Source of the DNA: Thermoflexus hugenholtzii
GTDB lineage: Bacteria; Chloroflexota; Anaerolineae; Thermoflexales; Thermoflexaceae
Assembly (NCBI RefSeq): GCF_018771565.1
Contig: NZ_CP076326.1
Location: 620,001 to 684,000 of the forward strand
DNA length: 64,000 nt
Direction: 5' to 3'
Under the pieces are notes generated by a model. The model was not told the DNA's origin. It made no database searches and saw only the letters and a list, made by a program, of their open reading frames with translations. Below are positions 38,839 through 50,129 of the stretch, one piece after another; within the stretch, counting starts at the first letter, position 1; the number at the start of each line of letters is the position of its first letter. Made by a program: the position numbers and the translations under genes.

Positions 38839-40728
38839 TCAGAGGAGGATCCAGTCCAACCCCAGCTCCGCCAGCTTCTCCCGGGTGGGCATCCCGGTCT
38901 GGGGGTCCCAGCCGGCCCGCTCGTAGTAGCGGATGAGGGCGGCCTCCCACTCCGCGGCGTCCACGCACAGGCCCTCGCTCTTCCCCCCTTTCAGGGGCTC
39001 GAACAGCCGTTTGGGTAGGGTATCCCGATCCCGACCGGCGCCTTCCCGGGCGTTGAAAGCCCGCATCATGTTCAGCCGCCGTTCCCCGACGCGCATCAGC
39101 TCCTCCAGGGTGACCTCCCATCCGGTGACCGCGCGCATGAGCGCCACCAGCTCCTCCGGCCCGTAGAGCTGCCAGGAGGGCCCGAAAACGAACTGGCAGA
39201 GGTCCGCGGTGTCCAGGAAGCTGTAGAACTTCTGGGTCTCATAGGCGAAGCGGATCTTCTCCTCGTTGAGGGCGCGAGGGGGTTGTGGATCGGTCAGGCC
39301 GAGGGCGGCCAGCCGGTCCAGGAACAGGCGGGGGGACTTCGGCATATAGAGGGTATCGTGCTCGCTGGACTGGTGATCCGCGCCGAAGGGATTGACGGCG
39401 TAGATCAGGGCCAGGGAGCGCTTGAGCTGGGGCATGTGAGCGGGGAGCTCCTGGCCCTTGACCGCCACCACACAGTCCTCCGCGCCGCGCCCGAGGCGCT
39501 GGGCGGCCCGGGCGGAGCCCTCCGCCAGCAGGTCCCCGATCCCCTCCCGGCGCACGATCATCTCCAGCAGGCGGATCATCGCCTCCGCGTCCCCGAAACG
39601 CAGGGGGAAGCCCACCTCCGCTTCGGAGAGGATCCCCCGCTCGAAGCACTCCATGGCGAAGGCGATGGTCGCCCCGCATGAGATGGTGTCGACCCCATAC
39701 TGGGCGCAGATCTGGTGCGCCAGGGCGATGGCCTCCAGATCGCTCACCCCGCAGTAGGAGCCGAAGGTGGAGAGGGTCTCGTATTCCGGCCCGCCGTAGC
39801 GGGGCTCCACCTTGCGGCCGTTCCACTCCGTCTCCACCACCCGCTTGCAGCGGACGATGCAGGCGTAGCAGGTGTCGCGCTCCTTGAGGATGGTCTCAGC
39901 CATCCGCTCGCCGGTGATGCGGTCGGCTTCTTCGAAGAAGCCGCTGGTGTAGTTGCGGGTGGGCTGGCCGCCCGCCGCGTTCTGGTAGGCCAGGATGTTG
40001 GCGGTGCCGTAGACGCCCAGGTTCTTCACGGCCGGGTTGGCCTCGTAGGCGGCCGGCCCCTGCCGGTTCAGGCGCTGAAGGGCCTCCGGATCATAGACGG
40101 GCGGGCGCCAGCGGCCCCGGACGGCGATGGCTTTGAGGTTCTTGGAGGCCATCACCGCGCCCAGCCCGGTGCGGCCGTGGGCGCGGCTGGCCATGTTGAT
40201 GATGGCGGCGAAGCGGACGAGGCGTTCGCCGGCCGGTCCGATCTGGGCGATCTCGATCTGATCGTCCCCCAGCTCCTCGTAAAGGATATCCTCCACCTCG
40301 CCGGTGGTGCGCCCCCAGAGGTGGGAAGCATCCCGCAGCTCCGCCTCGCCGTCGTGGATCCAGAGGTAAACGGGCGTGGGCGCCCGTCCGTAGAGGACGA
40401 TGCCGTCGAAGCGGGCGAACTTGAGCTCAGCGGGCCAGAAGCCGCCGGCCTGGGAGTCGCCGATCAGGCCGGTGAGGGGGGATTTGGCGTTGGCCGTGGC
40501 CCGGCTCTGGCCGGAGATCGGGATGCCGGTGGTGGCGCTGAGGAAGAAGGTGAGGGTGTTGCGGGGGTCGAAGGGGTCGATGCCGGGCGGCGTGTGCTTC
40601 AGCACGTAATACAGCCCCATCGCGCTGCCGCCCCAGTAGGTCCGATAGAACGCCTCATCGGGCTCCTCCACCCAGAGGCGCCCTTCCGTGAGATCCACAT
40701 GGAGGATGCGTCCGGCATATCCGAACAT
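38839..40728 (-). CDS. aor: Tungsten-type aldehyde:ferredoxin oxidoreductase
   Basis: A 629-residue AOR-family enzyme oxidising aldehydes to carboxylates with ferredoxin, using a bis-pterin tungsten cofactor. FGYAGRILHVDLTEG opens the N-terminal domain. SRATANAKSPLTGLIGDSQAGGFWPAELKFARFDGIVLYG and NMASRAHGRTGLGAVMASKNLKAIAVRG are pterin-site blocks. The [4Fe-4S] ligands are C287, C290 and C294 (DTCYACIVRC) and probably C511 (TADLCQF), closely matching the spacing in the Pyrococcus enzyme. GGGAGG precedes ATG 40728. No dedicated ferredoxin gene or moaD-like gene is next to it; aldehyde substrate unknown. Confidence 0.95.
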   Translation of the reverse strand: MFGYAGRILHVDLTEGRLWVEEPDEAFYRTYWGGSAMGLYYVLKHTPPGIDPFDPRNTLTFFLSATTGIPISGQSRATANAKSPLTGLIGDSQAGGFWPAELKFARFDGIVLYGRAPTPVYLWIHDGEAELRDASHLWGRTTGEVEDILYEELGDDQIEIAQIGPAGERLVRFAAIINMASRAHGRTGLGAVMASKNLKAIAVRGRWRPPVYDPEALQRLNRQGPAAYEANPAVKNLGVYGTANILAYQNAAGGQPTRNYTSGFFEEADRITGERMAETILKERDTCYACIVRCKRVVETEWNGRKVEPRYGGPEYETLSTFGSYCGVSDLEAIALAHQICAQYGVDTISCGATIAFAMECFERGILSEAEVGFPLRFGDAEAMIRLLEMIVRREGIGDLLAEGSARAAQRLGRGAEDCVVAVKGQELPAHMPQLKRSLALIYAVNPFGADHQSSEHDTLYMPKSPRLFLDRLAALGLTDPQPPRALNEEKIRFAYETQKFYSFLDTADLCQFVFGPSWQLYGPEELVALMRAVTGWEVTLEELMRVGERRLNMMRAFNAREGAGRDRDTLPKRLFEPLKGGKSEGLCVDAAEWEAALIRYYERAGWDPQTGMPTREKLAELGLDWILL

Positions 40729-40871
40729 CCGGCCCCTCCCGGAACAGGATGATGGAACATCACTATTTTAGCCGGAGGGGACAGGATTCGAAGGGATATC
40801 CCCGCATGGGAGGACACGCGCTCTCCTCCGGGCTCATCCTGCGCCCAGGGGATCCACAATCCATCCGTTTC

Positions 40872-41030
40872 TACCGGAACCGGCGGCGCCATTCTTCTTT
40901 GAGGGCGATCTGGGAGGGATCGGGCAGGGTGAGGAAGTCCTCGGCCAGGCGCTGGAACCGAGCGGGGTGCTCCAGCATGGGGAAATGCTCCCCTCCTCAC
41001 AGGAGCATCCAGCGCGCCGAGGGTTCTAAA
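40872..41030 (-). pseudogene. Duplicated 3' fragment of the alpha/beta-hydrolase gene
   Basis: Bases 40872-40993 match 41759-41880, the 3' end of the intact hydrolase gene, with a single visible difference. The likeness then fades over about 40 bp. On the minus strand the fragment encodes the same C-terminus (HFPMLEHPARFQRLAEDFLTL onward) and ends in TAG. The two copies are direct repeats 887 bp apart, with the DUF433/DUF5615 pair between them. Upstream, 40729-40871 holds no gene that I can see. Confidence 0.8.
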
Positions 41031-41033
41031 GGC

Positions 41034-41411
41034 TCATTCAAGACGGGAAGGCGGGCGACGCACCCGAATCTTCCTTTCGTCCGCAATGACCAGGCAGCCC
41101 TTCAGGTCTTCAAAGGAATACCGGGCTGTGATGCGGGATAGGATTTCCTGAACCGCATTTCGACCTCTGGAACGGATTCGTAGCACCAGGATGCCGGGAT
41201 GTGAGCCAGGCGGAAATCGGCGGAGGTCGGCGAATCCAAGGTCCAGAGTGATGAAAAAGCGCTCTTCTTCGCAGACCCGCCTCCAGACGGCTTCATCAGA
41301 AGCACCCGATAACCCTTCTTCATGAACTCGATCCGCTGGATAACCGAGTTCTCTCAAAAAGCGAAGATGAGATATTCCCAAATTTTCATCAAGTTTCAGT
41401 TTCATTTTCAT
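41034..41411 (-). CDS. DUF5615 PIN-like toxin
   Basis: A 125-residue protein with the Mut7-C-like PIN fold of the DUF5615 family, the toxin of DUF433/DUF5615 pairs. KLKLDENLGISHLRFLRELGYPADRVHEEGLSGASDEAVWRRVCEEERFFITLDLGFADLRRFPPG contains the family's acidic residues (LDEN, SDE, TLDLGFAD). HPGILVLRI follows in the usual place. It starts 4 bp after the DUF433 stop, the usual gene order. Predicted ribonuclease activity is inferred from the fold. Confidence 0.8.
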   Translation of the reverse strand: MKMKLKLDENLGISHLRFLRELGYPADRVHEEGLSGASDEAVWRRVCEEERFFITLDLGFADLRRFPPGSHPGILVLRIRSRGRNAVQEILSRITARYSFEDLKGCLVIADERKIRVRRPPSRLE

Positions 41412-41415
41412 TTAG

Positions 41416-41667
<252 letters not shown>

Positions 41668-41757
41668 TCACAGATATTTTAAATCGGGTTGCGGCCCCTG
41701 GGTGATCCCCTTCCGGCGGAGGGAAAGTGTGGAGTGGGGAGGAGGGATCGCAAGTCT

Positions 41758-42552
41758 TTACCGGAACCGGCGGCGCCATTCTTCTTTGAGGGCGATCTGG
41801 GAGGGATCGGGCAGGGTGAGGAAGTCCTCGGCCAGGCGCTGGAACCGAGCGGGATGCTCCAGCATGGGGAAATGCTCCCCCTCCTCCAGGATCATCAGGC
41901 GCGCCGAGGGATCCAGGGCCCCGTTCAGGAAGAGGGGCGGCGGGATCAGCGGGTCCCGCCCGCCGTAAAGGAGCAGCAGCGGCCGGTCGATCCGCTGGAG
42001 CCACTCGATCAGCTCCTCCCGCCGGCGGATGGCCTCCTCCAGCCCCCACTCGACGGCCTGGGGATCCGCCCGGCCGTGATCCGGATGCACTTCGGCGTGG
42101 ACCTGGGCGAGGCGTCCCAGCCGCTCCGCCAGCCACGTCCGCGCGTTTGGTGCGGGAAGACCCCGGGGCGGATCCAGGGAGATCGGATAGCCGACGATGA
42201 GGATCCGGTCCACGCGGTCGGGGTCCATCAGCGCCAGCCGGACGGCCACCATGGCCCCCAGGGTGTGGCCGATGAAGTGGGCCCGGGGGATGCCCATGAT
42301 CTCCATCCATCCTCGGACGATCTCGGTCTGCTGCTCCAGACGATAGGCAGTCTCCGCTTCCCGGCGAGGCTTGGCCGAATCCCCGAAGCCCAGCAGGTCT
42401 AAGGCGTAGGTTCGGAAGCGATGGGAGAGCGTCCGCATGGTGGGCAGCCAGTAGCGCCATGAGCCGACCCACCCATGGAGGAAGATCACGGGCTCCCCAC
42501 GGCCCAGGGCTTCGTAATGGATCAGGCGCTCTCCTACCGTCGCGATGCTCAC
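41758..42552 (-). CDS. Alpha/beta-hydrolase with Thr at the nucleophile elbow
   Basis: A 264-residue alpha/beta-hydrolase-fold protein. VIFLHGWVGSWRYW contains the oxyanion HGW, and LDLLGFGDSAKP follows. The nucleophile elbow GxSxG reads GHTLGAM, with Thr where Ser is expected. The catalytic acid is in YGGRDPLIP and the His in EGEHFPMLEHP. The start is GTG 42552 with GGAG 6 bp upstream. It is the last gene of the operon that begins with the GGDEF-type regulator. The substitution may change or abolish hydrolase activity. Its 3' end is duplicated at 40872-41030. Confidence 0.85.
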   Translation of the reverse strand: MSIATVGERLIHYEALGRGEPVIFLHGWVGSWRYWLPTMRTLSHRFRTYALDLLGFGDSAKPRREAETAYRLEQQTEIVRGWMEIMGIPRAHFIGHTLGAMVAVRLALMDPDRVDRILIVGYPISLDPPRGLPAPNARTWLAERLGRLAQVHAEVHPDHGRADPQAVEWGLEEAIRRREELIEWLQRIDRPLLLLYGGRDPLIPPPLFLNGALDPSARLMILEEGEHFPMLEHPARFQRLAEDFLTLPDPSQIALKEEWRRRFR

Positions 42553-42579
42553 GGCCCGCTCCGTCGACTCCAGGATCCC

Positions 42580-42963
42580 TCAACGAGGGGTTGGCGTCCG
42601 GCGATCCAGGATGGCCCGGACCTGCTGGATCAGCTCGTCGGGCGCGAAGGGCTTGAGGATATAGGCGTCGGCCCCTGCCTCCATCCCCTGGCGGATCTCC
42701 GCCTCCTGGCCCTTGGCGGAGAGAAAGACCACGGGGATGCTCCGCGTCTCCTCTTGAGATTTCAGGAGGCGGCATGCTTCGTAGCCGGTCATCTTCGGCA
42801 TGCGGACATCCAGGATGATGAGGTCCGGACGATGCTGACGCGCCAGCTCCACCGCCTCCTCGCCGTTCGTCGCCGATAGCACCTGGAAGCCCCCGAACTC
42901 CAGGGTGAAGATGATGAGCTCCCGGATATCCCGTTCATCTTCCGCGATCAGGATCCTGGCCAT
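42580..42963 (-). CDS. Single-domain response regulator
   Basis: A 127-residue CheY-like receiver. The acid pocket is AEDERD, the phospho-acceptor Asp is in LIILDVRMPKMTG, the switch Thr/Ser is in VVFLSAKG, and the Lys is in YILKPFAPDEL. There is no output domain. It sits 28 bp downstream of the giant hybrid kinase gene, so it is likely a phosphoacceptor of that kinase. GGAGG lies 11 bp upstream of the ATG. Confidence 0.95.
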   Translation of the reverse strand: MARILIAEDERDIRELIIFTLEFGGFQVLSATNGEEAVELARQHRPDLIILDVRMPKMTGYEACRLLKSQEETRSIPVVFLSAKGQEAEIRQGMEAGADAYILKPFAPDELIQQVRAILDRRTPTPR

Positions 42964-42991
42964 CGTCGCATTCCCCTCCGGGTCTCGGGCT

Positions 42992-45900
42992 TTATTCGCT
43001 TTCCGGCTGGGCCGCCAGCAGCCGCCGGATGGCGGCGACGAACTCCTCCAGCGGGAAGGGTTTGAGGAAGAAATCCGCCGCCCCCATGGCCAGCGCCTGC
43101 CGGCGCTTGCCCATGGGATCCGTGGCGCTGGCGGTCATGATCACCACCGGGATGTCCGCGGTCTTCGGGTTGGCCTTCAGGCGGGCCAGGGCGTCCAGCC
43201 CGCTCAGCCCCGCAGGCTTGAGATCGAGCAGCACGAGATCCGGGTGATGATCCTCGATCCAGGCCAGGGCCTCCTGGGCGTTCCCGAAGGCGATCACCTC
43301 GAACCCATGGCCTCGCAGGGTGTCCTGGAGCAACGCCCGGGTTCCCGCATCGTCGTCCACGATGACGATGCGGGCGTGGCGCCGCGCATACTGGGCGACG
43401 ACCTCCAGCAGCCGGTCCGCGTCCACCGGCTTGCCCAGCACGTCCACGGCCCCCAGGCGAACCCCCCGCTGGCGGTCGGCCAGGACGGAGACGATGATCA
43501 CCGGGATCTCCGCAGTGGCCGGATCCGCCTTCAGGCGCTCCAGCACGGTGAAGCCATCCACGTCCGGCAGGTAGATGTCCAGGGTGATCAGCTGAGGGCG
43601 CTCCTCCCGGGCCAGGCGGAGGGCGTCCTCGCCCCGGTGGGCGACCAGGGTGCGGTAGCCGGCCCGCTCCAGGTGCTGCACCAGCAGATCGGCGATGTGC
43701 CGGTCGTCCTCCACGATGAGGATGGGGGCGGTTCCATCGGTTTGGGCCTGGGGAGCAGGTCGGGCGCCCGGCTCCGGCTCCGGCAGGGACACGGCCGGCC
43801 GGGCGATGGGCAACGTGAAGTAGAAGGTGGAGCCTTTGCCCACCTCGCTCTCCACGCCGATCTGCCCACCGTGCAGCTCCACCAGCGCCTTCACGATGGA
43901 GAGGCCCAGGCCGGTCCCCGGCGTCTCCTGGACGCGGGGGTCGTCCACCCGATAGAAGCGCTCGAAGATGCGGGGGAGGGCTTCCGGCGGGATCCCGATG
44001 CCGGTGTCCTGGACCTCCACCCGGACCATCTCCCCCTGGGGCCGGGCGCGGATCCGGATCCACCCTCCCTCCGGCGTGTATTTGTGGGCGTTGCTGACCA
44101 GGTTCATCAGGATCTGGATCAGGCGGTCCTTGTCGGCCATCACGGGCGGGAGGGCGTCCGGAAGGTCGACCTCCAGCTGCTGGCGCTTCTCATCCAGGCG
44201 AGCTTTGAGGGAGAGGATCACGGCCTCCACGGCGGCCTCCAGGGGGACCGGCCGGAGGTCCAGCTGGAGACGCCCGCTCTCGATGCGGGAGATGTCCAGC
44301 AGATCGTCGACCAGCATCTTCAGACGATCGGCGTTGGCGCGGACGATCTGGAGGAAGCGCCGCTGCATCTCGGAGAGGGGGCCTGCGGACCCCATCAGCA
44401 GCAGATCCACGTAGCCCTTGATGGAAGTCATGGGAGTGCGCAGCTCATGGGAGACGGTGGAGATGAACTCGGCTTTGGCGCGGTCGGCCTCCACCTCAGC
44501 CGTGATGTCCCGGAAGACCGATACGATGCCCAGGAACTCGGTGCCCATCATCACCGGGGCGGCGTGGACGGTGATGAAGCGGCCCTCCGGCTCCAGCTCG
44601 TGGCGCATGAAGAGGGTGGGGGGCTGGCCATGGGGAGCGGAGAGCCAGCGCCGGAGGGAGGCCATCCATTCCTGCCAGGCCGGGCCGTAGAGGCCGGTGA
44701 AGTGGCGGATGGGACGGCCGAGGACCTCCTCTCGGCGCAGGCCCAGGATGCGCTCGGCGGCCGCGTTCATCATGATCACCTCGCCCCGGGCGTCGGCCAC
44801 CATCACGCCCTCGGCGATGGACTCCAGGATCGCCTGGCGCTTGGAGGCCTCCTCCTGAGCGGCCCGCAGGGTGTTGCCCAGCTGTTCCGCCTGCTGGGTG
44901 ATCAGGTGATAGAGGGCCGCGTTGTGGATGGCCTGCGCCATCTGAGCTCCCACGGTCTCCAGCAGCTGGATGCGCTCCATGCGGAAGCGGCCGGGCTGAG
45001 GATGGGTCAGCACCATGACGCCCAGCACATCGAAGCCCAGGACGAGGGGAATGGCCACGGCGGACTGCAGGCGCAGGTTCTGCCAGGCGGGAGGCAGGCG
45101 CTCCGGCGAGACCGCCTCCGGGCATTGCGTCCGCCGCTGGCGGATGGCGTCCCGCACCAGCCCGGGGTCCTCCCGAAGGGACCACGAGGCCCCGAGCAGA
45201 TGGGCGCTTCCCGGACCGACCCCGGCCCGCACCTGCAGGCGGCCGGACTCCGGATCCAGCAGGATCACGGCGGCGGTCTCCCCTTCCTCGGTGAGCAGGG
45301 AAAGGGCCTGTCGGAGCGTCGCCTCCAGCTCCAGGCTGGCCGTGAGGGCTAAGGTAGCCTGATAGAGCAACTCCAGCTGGCGATGGCGGGCGGAGAGGTC
45401 CGTTAGGGCTTTCTCCAGCGCCTCGGTGCGCTCGCGGACCAGTTGTTCCAGCTCCTCGCTGAAGCGTCGGGTTTGCTCGTAGAGCCGGGCGTTCTCGAGG
45501 GCCACGGCCGCCTGTTCCGCCAGGGTCTGGAGCAGGATCTGCTCCGCCTCGTCGAAGGCCCCTCGGTCCGGGTGGGCCACGGCGATCAGCCCGTCCGTCC
45601 GTCCGGCGGTGCGCATCGGAAGGAGGAGCAGGGAGCGGATCCCCTCCCCTTCGGTTTCCAGGATCTCCGTCAGATCGCGCAGGTAGAGGGCCCGCCCCGA
45701 GCGCCACGCCTGATCGACCCACGCCGGGTCCAGGAGGTCCTCCGGAGAGGGGCCTGTGGGCGCGGCCTCGGATGGAAAGCGGGCCTGGATCTGGGGGGAT
45801 CCGGTCGGTCCGGGCACCAGCACGGCGGCCCAGGCCGCCCGGCTCAGCGTCGCCGCGGCCTGGGCGATGGCCTCCAGAAGGGTGCCCGGCTCCAGGCGCG

Positions 45901-48900
45901 CGGCGATCAGCCGGCTGGCTTCGTTGAGACGGGTGAGCTCCTCGATCCGCGCCGTCAGGCTCTCATACAGACGGGCGTTCTCGATGATGATGCCGGTCTG
46001 GCTGGCGAGCAGCTCCAGCATCTCTGCGATCTCGCGGGTCGGCGCCCGCCCATCCCGGGGCTCGTCCACCGAGATGATCCCCAGGAGGTGCCCACCCGTT
46101 CCGTAAATCGGCACGATGAGGAGGTCCTCCGGGTGCCAGCGGGTGGGATCCGGCCGTGGCTCCCGCGTCGGCGTAGCGGTCCAGGTGTCCAGCAGGTCGG
46201 TGAGGTTCTCGGGTTGCCGCTCGTAGGGGATGTAGTAACAGGTCCCCAGGCGGAACTCCTCCCGCAAGAGCTGCTGCATGTTGCGCCAGGGCTGGGTGAT
46301 CCGGCGCATCCGCTCGAAAACGGGGAGGGGGAGCCCGGCCTGGGCCACTCGACGCAGAACGGGTGGCTCTCCTTCGATCAGGCTGATGAGGACGCGCTCG
46401 AATCCCAGGGATTCCCGGATGGTGTGGGCGATGGCGTCCAGGGCGTTCTCCAGGGGGTGCTCGGCGCGCAGGGCCTGGCTGACCTCCAGCATCCCGCGCA
46501 TCAATTCGATGCGCTGGCGGTAGCGCTCGCTCCGCTGGGCTTCTTCCTGCAGGCGCAACGCGTTGCCGATGGCCACCGCGGCCTGGGCGGCCAGGGCTTC
46601 CAGGAAGGCGATCTGCTCCTCCCGGAAGCCGTCCACCTGGCGGCTCTGGAGATCCAGGACGCCCACCACCAGGGTGCCATACCAGATGGGGACGGCGACC
46701 TCGGACAGGGTGTCCGGTGTCCCCGGGAGGTAGTGGGGATCCTGTCGGACATCCCGCACCAGCAGGACCCGGCCGGTCTGGAAGGCCTGGCCGATCAACC
46801 CCTCGCCGGGCCGCTGGCGGTCGAGGCCTCGGGCCTGCAGATGCTCCAGGGTGAGGTGGCGCAGGAGGCGCGGGCGCAGGAGATCATGCTGCGGGTCATG
46901 CAGCAGGATCATCCCGTAATCCGCCCCGGTGACCTGCATGGCGGAGCCCAGCACGAGGTTGAGGATGTGATCCAGATCCAGGTTCGCGTTCAGCTCCTGC
47001 CCGATGCGGTTGAGGGCCAGCAGCTGCTGGATACGGGCTTCCAGCCGTTCCCGCACTTCTCCATAAAGCCGGGCGTTCTCCACTGCGATGGCCGCATGGT
47101 GAGCGATGGCCTGCAGCAGCTCCAGGTCCTCTTCGTCAAAGGCATCCTCTTCCTCGTGCTCCACCGCGATCATGCCGATGACGCGGTCGCCCCGCCGCAT
47201 GGGCACGCCCATCCAGAGCCGGGCAGGGGACCCAACGGGCTCGATGCCCAGGGCGCGGGCCTGCTCCATCACATCTCCCCGCAGCAGCAAGGGCCGGCCG
47301 GTTCGGAGCACATACTCGGTCAGGCCGCGGCCGCCGCGTCGCTTCGGCCGCTCGGTGAGCCGTTCCCCCCGATGCACGTAGAACACGAAGGAGACCTCAT
47401 CGTTCTCCGGGTCGTAGAGGGCGGCGTAGAAATTCCGCGCGTCCAGGATCCGCCCGAGCTCCTCCCGGATCGTCTCAAACAACGTGTCCAGATCCAGGGT
47501 CGCGGCGATGCGCTGCCCGATCTCCATCAGCGTCCGCATGCGGGCGGCGCGGCGCTGGGCCCGCTCGATCAGCTGGAGGTTATGCAGGGTGGTCCCCAGG
47601 ATCACCCCCATGGCCATCCCCAGCCGTTCGTCCTCCCGCGTGAAGCGGCTTTCCAGGCGGTTGATCAGATGGACCTCGCCGATGGGCTGCTCCCGGGCCA
47701 TGAGGGGGATGGAGAGGACCGATTGGACCCCGAACCGGGCGATGAGCTCCCGGTAAGGCGGGATCACCCGACGGTCCTCCGGCGCCCGGTTGGAGCGGAA
47801 GGGCCGCCCGCTGCGGAACACGCTCTCCGCGAACACAGGATCGCCCACCGGCAGCCGGAAACGCAGGTCCTCCGGCGACCACGGCCCGTGGACCCCCGCG
47901 GGATGGGGAGCCAGCTCCTGGCGTTTCGGATCGTAGAGCAGCACCACCACCCGCTCGACCCGGAACCAGCGGGCCAGCTCTGCGACGGCCGGGCGGAGGA
48001 ACTCCTCCAGGGAGCGGGAGATGGCGCTCATGGCGGCGATGCGGAACAGGGTCTCCAGCCCTTCCGCATACTGGCGGGTCGCTTCGTAGAGGCGGACGTT
48101 GTGGATGGCGATGGCGGCCTGGGCGCCGATGGCCTCCAGCAAGCGCAGATGGTCCTCGGTGAAAGCGCCCGGCCGATAGGCGCACAGCTCCAGGGTCCCT
48201 ACCAGCTCCTCACCCGCCTGCAGGGGGATCCCCAGGAAAGCCCGGAAGGGAAGGGCAGCCAGCGGCGCGCGGGGACGGGCTTCGGTGAAGCGCTGGAGAT
48301 CCTCGATCCGCAGGGGGCGTCGGTGGGCGAACAGCCAACCGGTGAGGCCCTCCTCCGGGCGATGGAGGTCGCTGCCCTGGGCCAGCTGGGCCACGACCTG
48401 GGGATCCCCATCCCGGGCTCGGGTGCGCAGGCGCCGCTCTCCAGGCTCCCACAGATGGATCTCCGCCAGGTCGTAGGGGATCACCTGCCGGATCGCGAAC
48501 AGGATCGCGTCCAGGGTGGATTCCAGATCCAGGGAAGCGCCGAGCAGACGGGCGATCCCCGTCACCAGGGCCAGCTCACGGGATTGAGGGATGAGCGGGG
48601 AGGGGACGGGAGCCTCCGGGGCGATCTGCAGAACGATGAAGTGACCGGGATGTCCGTCCAGGGAGAGGGGGAGGACGCGGGCATGCACGCGCTGCCCGTT
48701 CACGAGGGCGGGTTCCGACGAGCCCCGCAGCCAGCGTTCCAGGACTCCGAGGGGCTGGAGGCGGGCTTCCAGATCCTGTCGGGAGGCCGGCGGAGGATCT
48801 CCCAGGCGCGCCCGGGCGGCGGCGTTCAGGAACACCCGACCGCTGCCGGCCTCCACCCACAGGACCGGCTCCGCCCAGCGATCCAGGAAAGAGGCCTCCG

Positions 48901-48964
48901 CGGCGGCCGCCGCGGGGCGAGGGGATCTTCCTCCCAGGAATCTCCGCAAACGCGCCCACCCCAT
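42992..48964 (-). CDS. Giant hybrid sensor histidine kinase with seven GAF domains, PAS and two receivers
   Basis: A 1990-residue soluble signalling protein with no membrane helix. A short PAS-like N-terminus ([22 protein letters not shown]) is followed by seven GAF domains at about 140-293, 305-463, 478-633, 650-803, 824-1000, 1012-1162 and 1200-1353. Short coiled linkers separate them, and several end in the same [11 protein letters not shown]-like helix. A PAS domain is at about 1378-1490, HisKA with H1506 in [18 protein letters not shown], and HATPase with [21 protein letters not shown] and [13 protein letters not shown]. Two receivers follow, with D1796 ([13 protein letters not shown]) and D1914 ([13 protein letters not shown]). 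GGAGG precedes ATG 48964. Ligands are unknown. The genes on both sides encode receiver proteins, suggesting one phosphorelay. Confidence 0.95.
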   Translation of the reverse strand: MGWARLRRFLGGRSPRPAAAAAEASFLDRWAEPVLWVEAGSGRVFLNAAARARLGDPPPASRQDLEARLQPLGVLERWLRGSSEPALVNGQRVHARVLPLSLDGHPGHFIVLQIAPEAPVPSPLIPQSRELALVTGIARLLGASLDLESTLDAILFAIRQVIPYDLAEIHLWEPGERRLRTRARDGDPQVVAQLAQGSDLHRPEEGLTGWLFAHRRPLRIEDLQRFTEARPRAPLAALPFRAFLGIPLQAGEELVGTLELCAYRPGAFTEDHLRLLEAIGAQAAIAIHNVRLYEATRQYAEGLETLFRIAAMSAISRSLEEFLRPAVAELARWFRVERVVVLLYDPKRQELAPHPAGVHGPWSPEDLRFRLPVGDPVFAESVFRSGRPFRSNRAPEDRRVIPPYRELIARFGVQSVLSIPLMAREQPIGEVHLINRLESRFTREDERLGMAMGVILGTTLHNLQLIERAQRRAARMRTLMEIGQRIAATLDLDTLFETIREELGRILDARNFYAALYDPENDEVSFVFYVHRGERLTERPKRRGGRGLTEYVLRTGRPLLLRGDVMEQARALGIEPVGSPARLWMGVPMRRGDRVIGMIAVEHEEEDAFDEEDLELLQAIAHHAAIAVENARLYGEVRERLEARIQQLLALNRIGQELNANLDLDHILNLVLGSAMQVTGADYGMILLHDPQHDLLRPRLLRHLTLEHLQARGLDRQRPGEGLIGQAFQTGRVLLVRDVRQDPHYLPGTPDTLSEVAVPIWYGTLVVGVLDLQSRQVDGFREEQIAFLEALAAQAAVAIGNALRLQEEAQRSERYRQRIELMRGMLEVSQALRAEHPLENALDAIAHTIRESLGFERVLISLIEGEPPVLRRVAQAGLPLPVFERMRRITQPWRNMQQLLREEFRLGTCYYIPYERQPENLTDLLDTWTATPTREPRPDPTRWHPEDLLIVPIYGTGGHLLGIISVDEPRDGRAPTREIAEMLELLASQTGIIIENARLYESLTARIEELTRLNEASRLIAARLEPGTLLEAIAQAAATLSRAAWAAVLVPGPTGSPQIQARFPSEAAPTGPSPEDLLDPAWVDQAWRSGRALYLRDLTEILETEGEGIRSLLLLPMRTAGRTDGLIAVAHPDRGAFDEAEQILLQTLAEQAAVALENARLYEQTRRFSEELEQLVRERTEALEKALTDLSARHRQLELLYQATLALTASLELEATLRQALSLLTEEGETAAVILLDPESGRLQVRAGVGPGSAHLLGASWSLREDPGLVRDAIRQRRTQCPEAVSPERLPPAWQNLRLQSAVAIPLVLGFDVLGVMVLTHPQPGRFRMERIQLLETVGAQMAQAIHNAALYHLITQQAEQLGNTLRAAQEEASKRQAILESIAEGVMVADARGEVIMMNAAAERILGLRREEVLGRPIRHFTGLYGPAWQEWMASLRRWLSAPHGQPPTLFMRHELEPEGRFITVHAAPVMMGTEFLGIVSVFRDITAEVEADRAKAEFISTVSHELRTPMTSIKGYVDLLLMGSAGPLSEMQRRFLQIVRANADRLKMLVDDLLDISRIESGRLQLDLRPVPLEAAVEAVILSLKARLDEKRQQLEVDLPDALPPVMADKDRLIQILMNLVSNAHKYTPEGGWIRIRARPQGEMVRVEVQDTGIGIPPEALPRIFERFYRVDDPRVQETPGTGLGLSIVKALVELHGGQIGVESEVGKGSTFYFTLPIARPAVSLPEPEPGARPAPQAQTDGTAPILIVEDDRHIADLLVQHLERAGYRTLVAHRGEDALRLAREERPQLITLDIYLPDVDGFTVLERLKADPATAEIPVIIVSVLADRQRGVRLGAVDVLGKPVDADRLLEVVAQYARRHARIVIVDDDAGTRALLQDTLRGHGFEVIAFGNAQEALAWIEDHHPDLVLLDLKPAGLSGLDALARLKANPKTADIPVVIMTASATDPMGKRRQALAMGAADFFLKPFPLEEFVAAIRRLLAAQPESE

Positions 48965-49001
48965 CGCCGCTCCCCTCCGGGATTCGGGCTCAGGCGTCCG
49001 G

Positions 49002-49901
49002 TTAGCCGGGCAGGAGCATCTCCCGGCGCCGGGCCTCTGCGGCGATCTCCGTCAGCTCCCGGATGTCGTGGAAGACCGAGTCGCCGGCCCGCACGATGCC
49101 GATGGCTAGAGACATCAGAGGCACACGCCGTTCGTTCCCCTCGGAGTCCGTGAGCACCAGGTAGCCCCGTTCGCGATCCGGGAAGGCATAGTGGGTGCCG
49201 ACGCCTTCCGCGAAGCGCTGGCGCAGGGCCTGGGCGATGGCCTCCGCCCGGTCCGCCCGGGTGATCACTACGAAGTCGTCCCCGCCGACGTGGCCGATGA
49301 AATCCTCCGGGGTCCCCAGCTCATCCACCACCTCCCCGATGAGCATCGCCGTCCAGCGCAGCACCTCGTCGGCGGCCACGAATCCGTAAACTTCCTTGAA
49401 GGCCTCCAGGCCGTTGATCCCGACGTAGAGCATCCCCCAGTCCGAGCGGCGCAGGAGCTCCCGCAGCTGGTCCTCGATCAGGCGCCCGCTGGGAAGGCCG
49501 GTGACGGGGCTGGTGAGGCTCTCCCGCTCCGCCCGTCGGAGGGCGTTCTGGACCCGCAGGCGCAGCTCCTCGATGTCGAAGGGCTTGGTGATGTAATCGT
49601 CGGCGCCCAGCTCCAGCCCGGCGATGCGGTCGCTGCGCTCGTCCCGCTGGGTGAGGAACAGGATGGGGATGTGACGGGTGCGCAGGTGAGTGCGCAGGCG
49701 GCGGCACACCTCGTAGCCGTCGATGTCCGGGAGGACGATGTCCAGGAGGATCAAGTGGGGGAGCTGTTGCCGCGTTCTCTCCAGCGCCTCCTGGCCCCGC
49801 GCAGCCGTCTGGACCTCGTAGTCCAGGGAGGTGAAGTAGGTCTTCAGCAGGTTGGCGATGTCGGGATCATCTTCCACGATCAGAATCCGCCCTTTGCTCA
49901 T
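49002..49901 (-). CDS. Response regulator with GGDEF-type output (GGDDF)
   Basis: A 299-residue protein: an N-terminal receiver ([15 protein letters not shown], phospho-Asp in [13 protein letters not shown], Lys in [12 protein letters not shown]), then a diguanylate-cyclase-like domain. In the active-site loop the sequence is [11 protein letters not shown], with Asp in place of the Glu of GGDEF, so cyclase activity is uncertain; this variant is common in multi-receiver regulators. ATG 49901 with GGGAGG 5 bp upstream is preferred to the longer frame. It lies 37 bp before the giant kinase gene on the same strand and is probably its first partner. Confidence 0.9.
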   Translation of the reverse strand: MSKGRILIVEDDPDIANLLKTYFTSLDYEVQTAARGQEALERTRQQLPHLILLDIVLPDIDGYEVCRRLRTHLRTRHIPILFLTQRDERSDRIAGLELGADDYITKPFDIEELRLRVQNALRRAERESLTSPVTGLPSGRLIEDQLRELLRRSDWGMLYVGINGLEAFKEVYGFVAADEVLRWTAMLIGEVVDELGTPEDFIGHVGGDDFVVITRADRAEAIAQALRQRFAEGVGTHYAFPDRERGYLVLTDSEGNERRVPLMSLAIGIVRAGDSVFHDIRELTEIAAEARRREMLLPG

Positions 49902-50129
49902 CGCGTCCTCCCTCACGCGCAGAAGCCTCACGGCTCGATCCCCCGCCGGCCTGCGCCAAGCCCCCTCCGAACCCAAGGGGTGGGAACAGGCGCTTCCGAA
50001 TTAAAAAACCGAAATGGAGAGGTCCCTGGATGCCGGCCGGGTTAGTTCTATTTTAACCTCAATGGGCCGCTTCCGGGAACCCGCAGGCTTTGGGGGTCCC
50101 CCGGAAGCCCTTCGAAAGGGGATGTGGGA

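Noticed and set aside
40599-41000. Possible 133-codon gene upstream of the aldehyde oxidoreductase gene
   Set aside because: It is an out-of-frame reading of the duplicated hydrolase fragment and runs into the start of the oxidoreductase gene.
45443-49153. Plus-strand open frame of 1236 codons
   Set aside because: It is the antisense shadow of the giant kinase gene in high-GC DNA; no start-site signal or motif.
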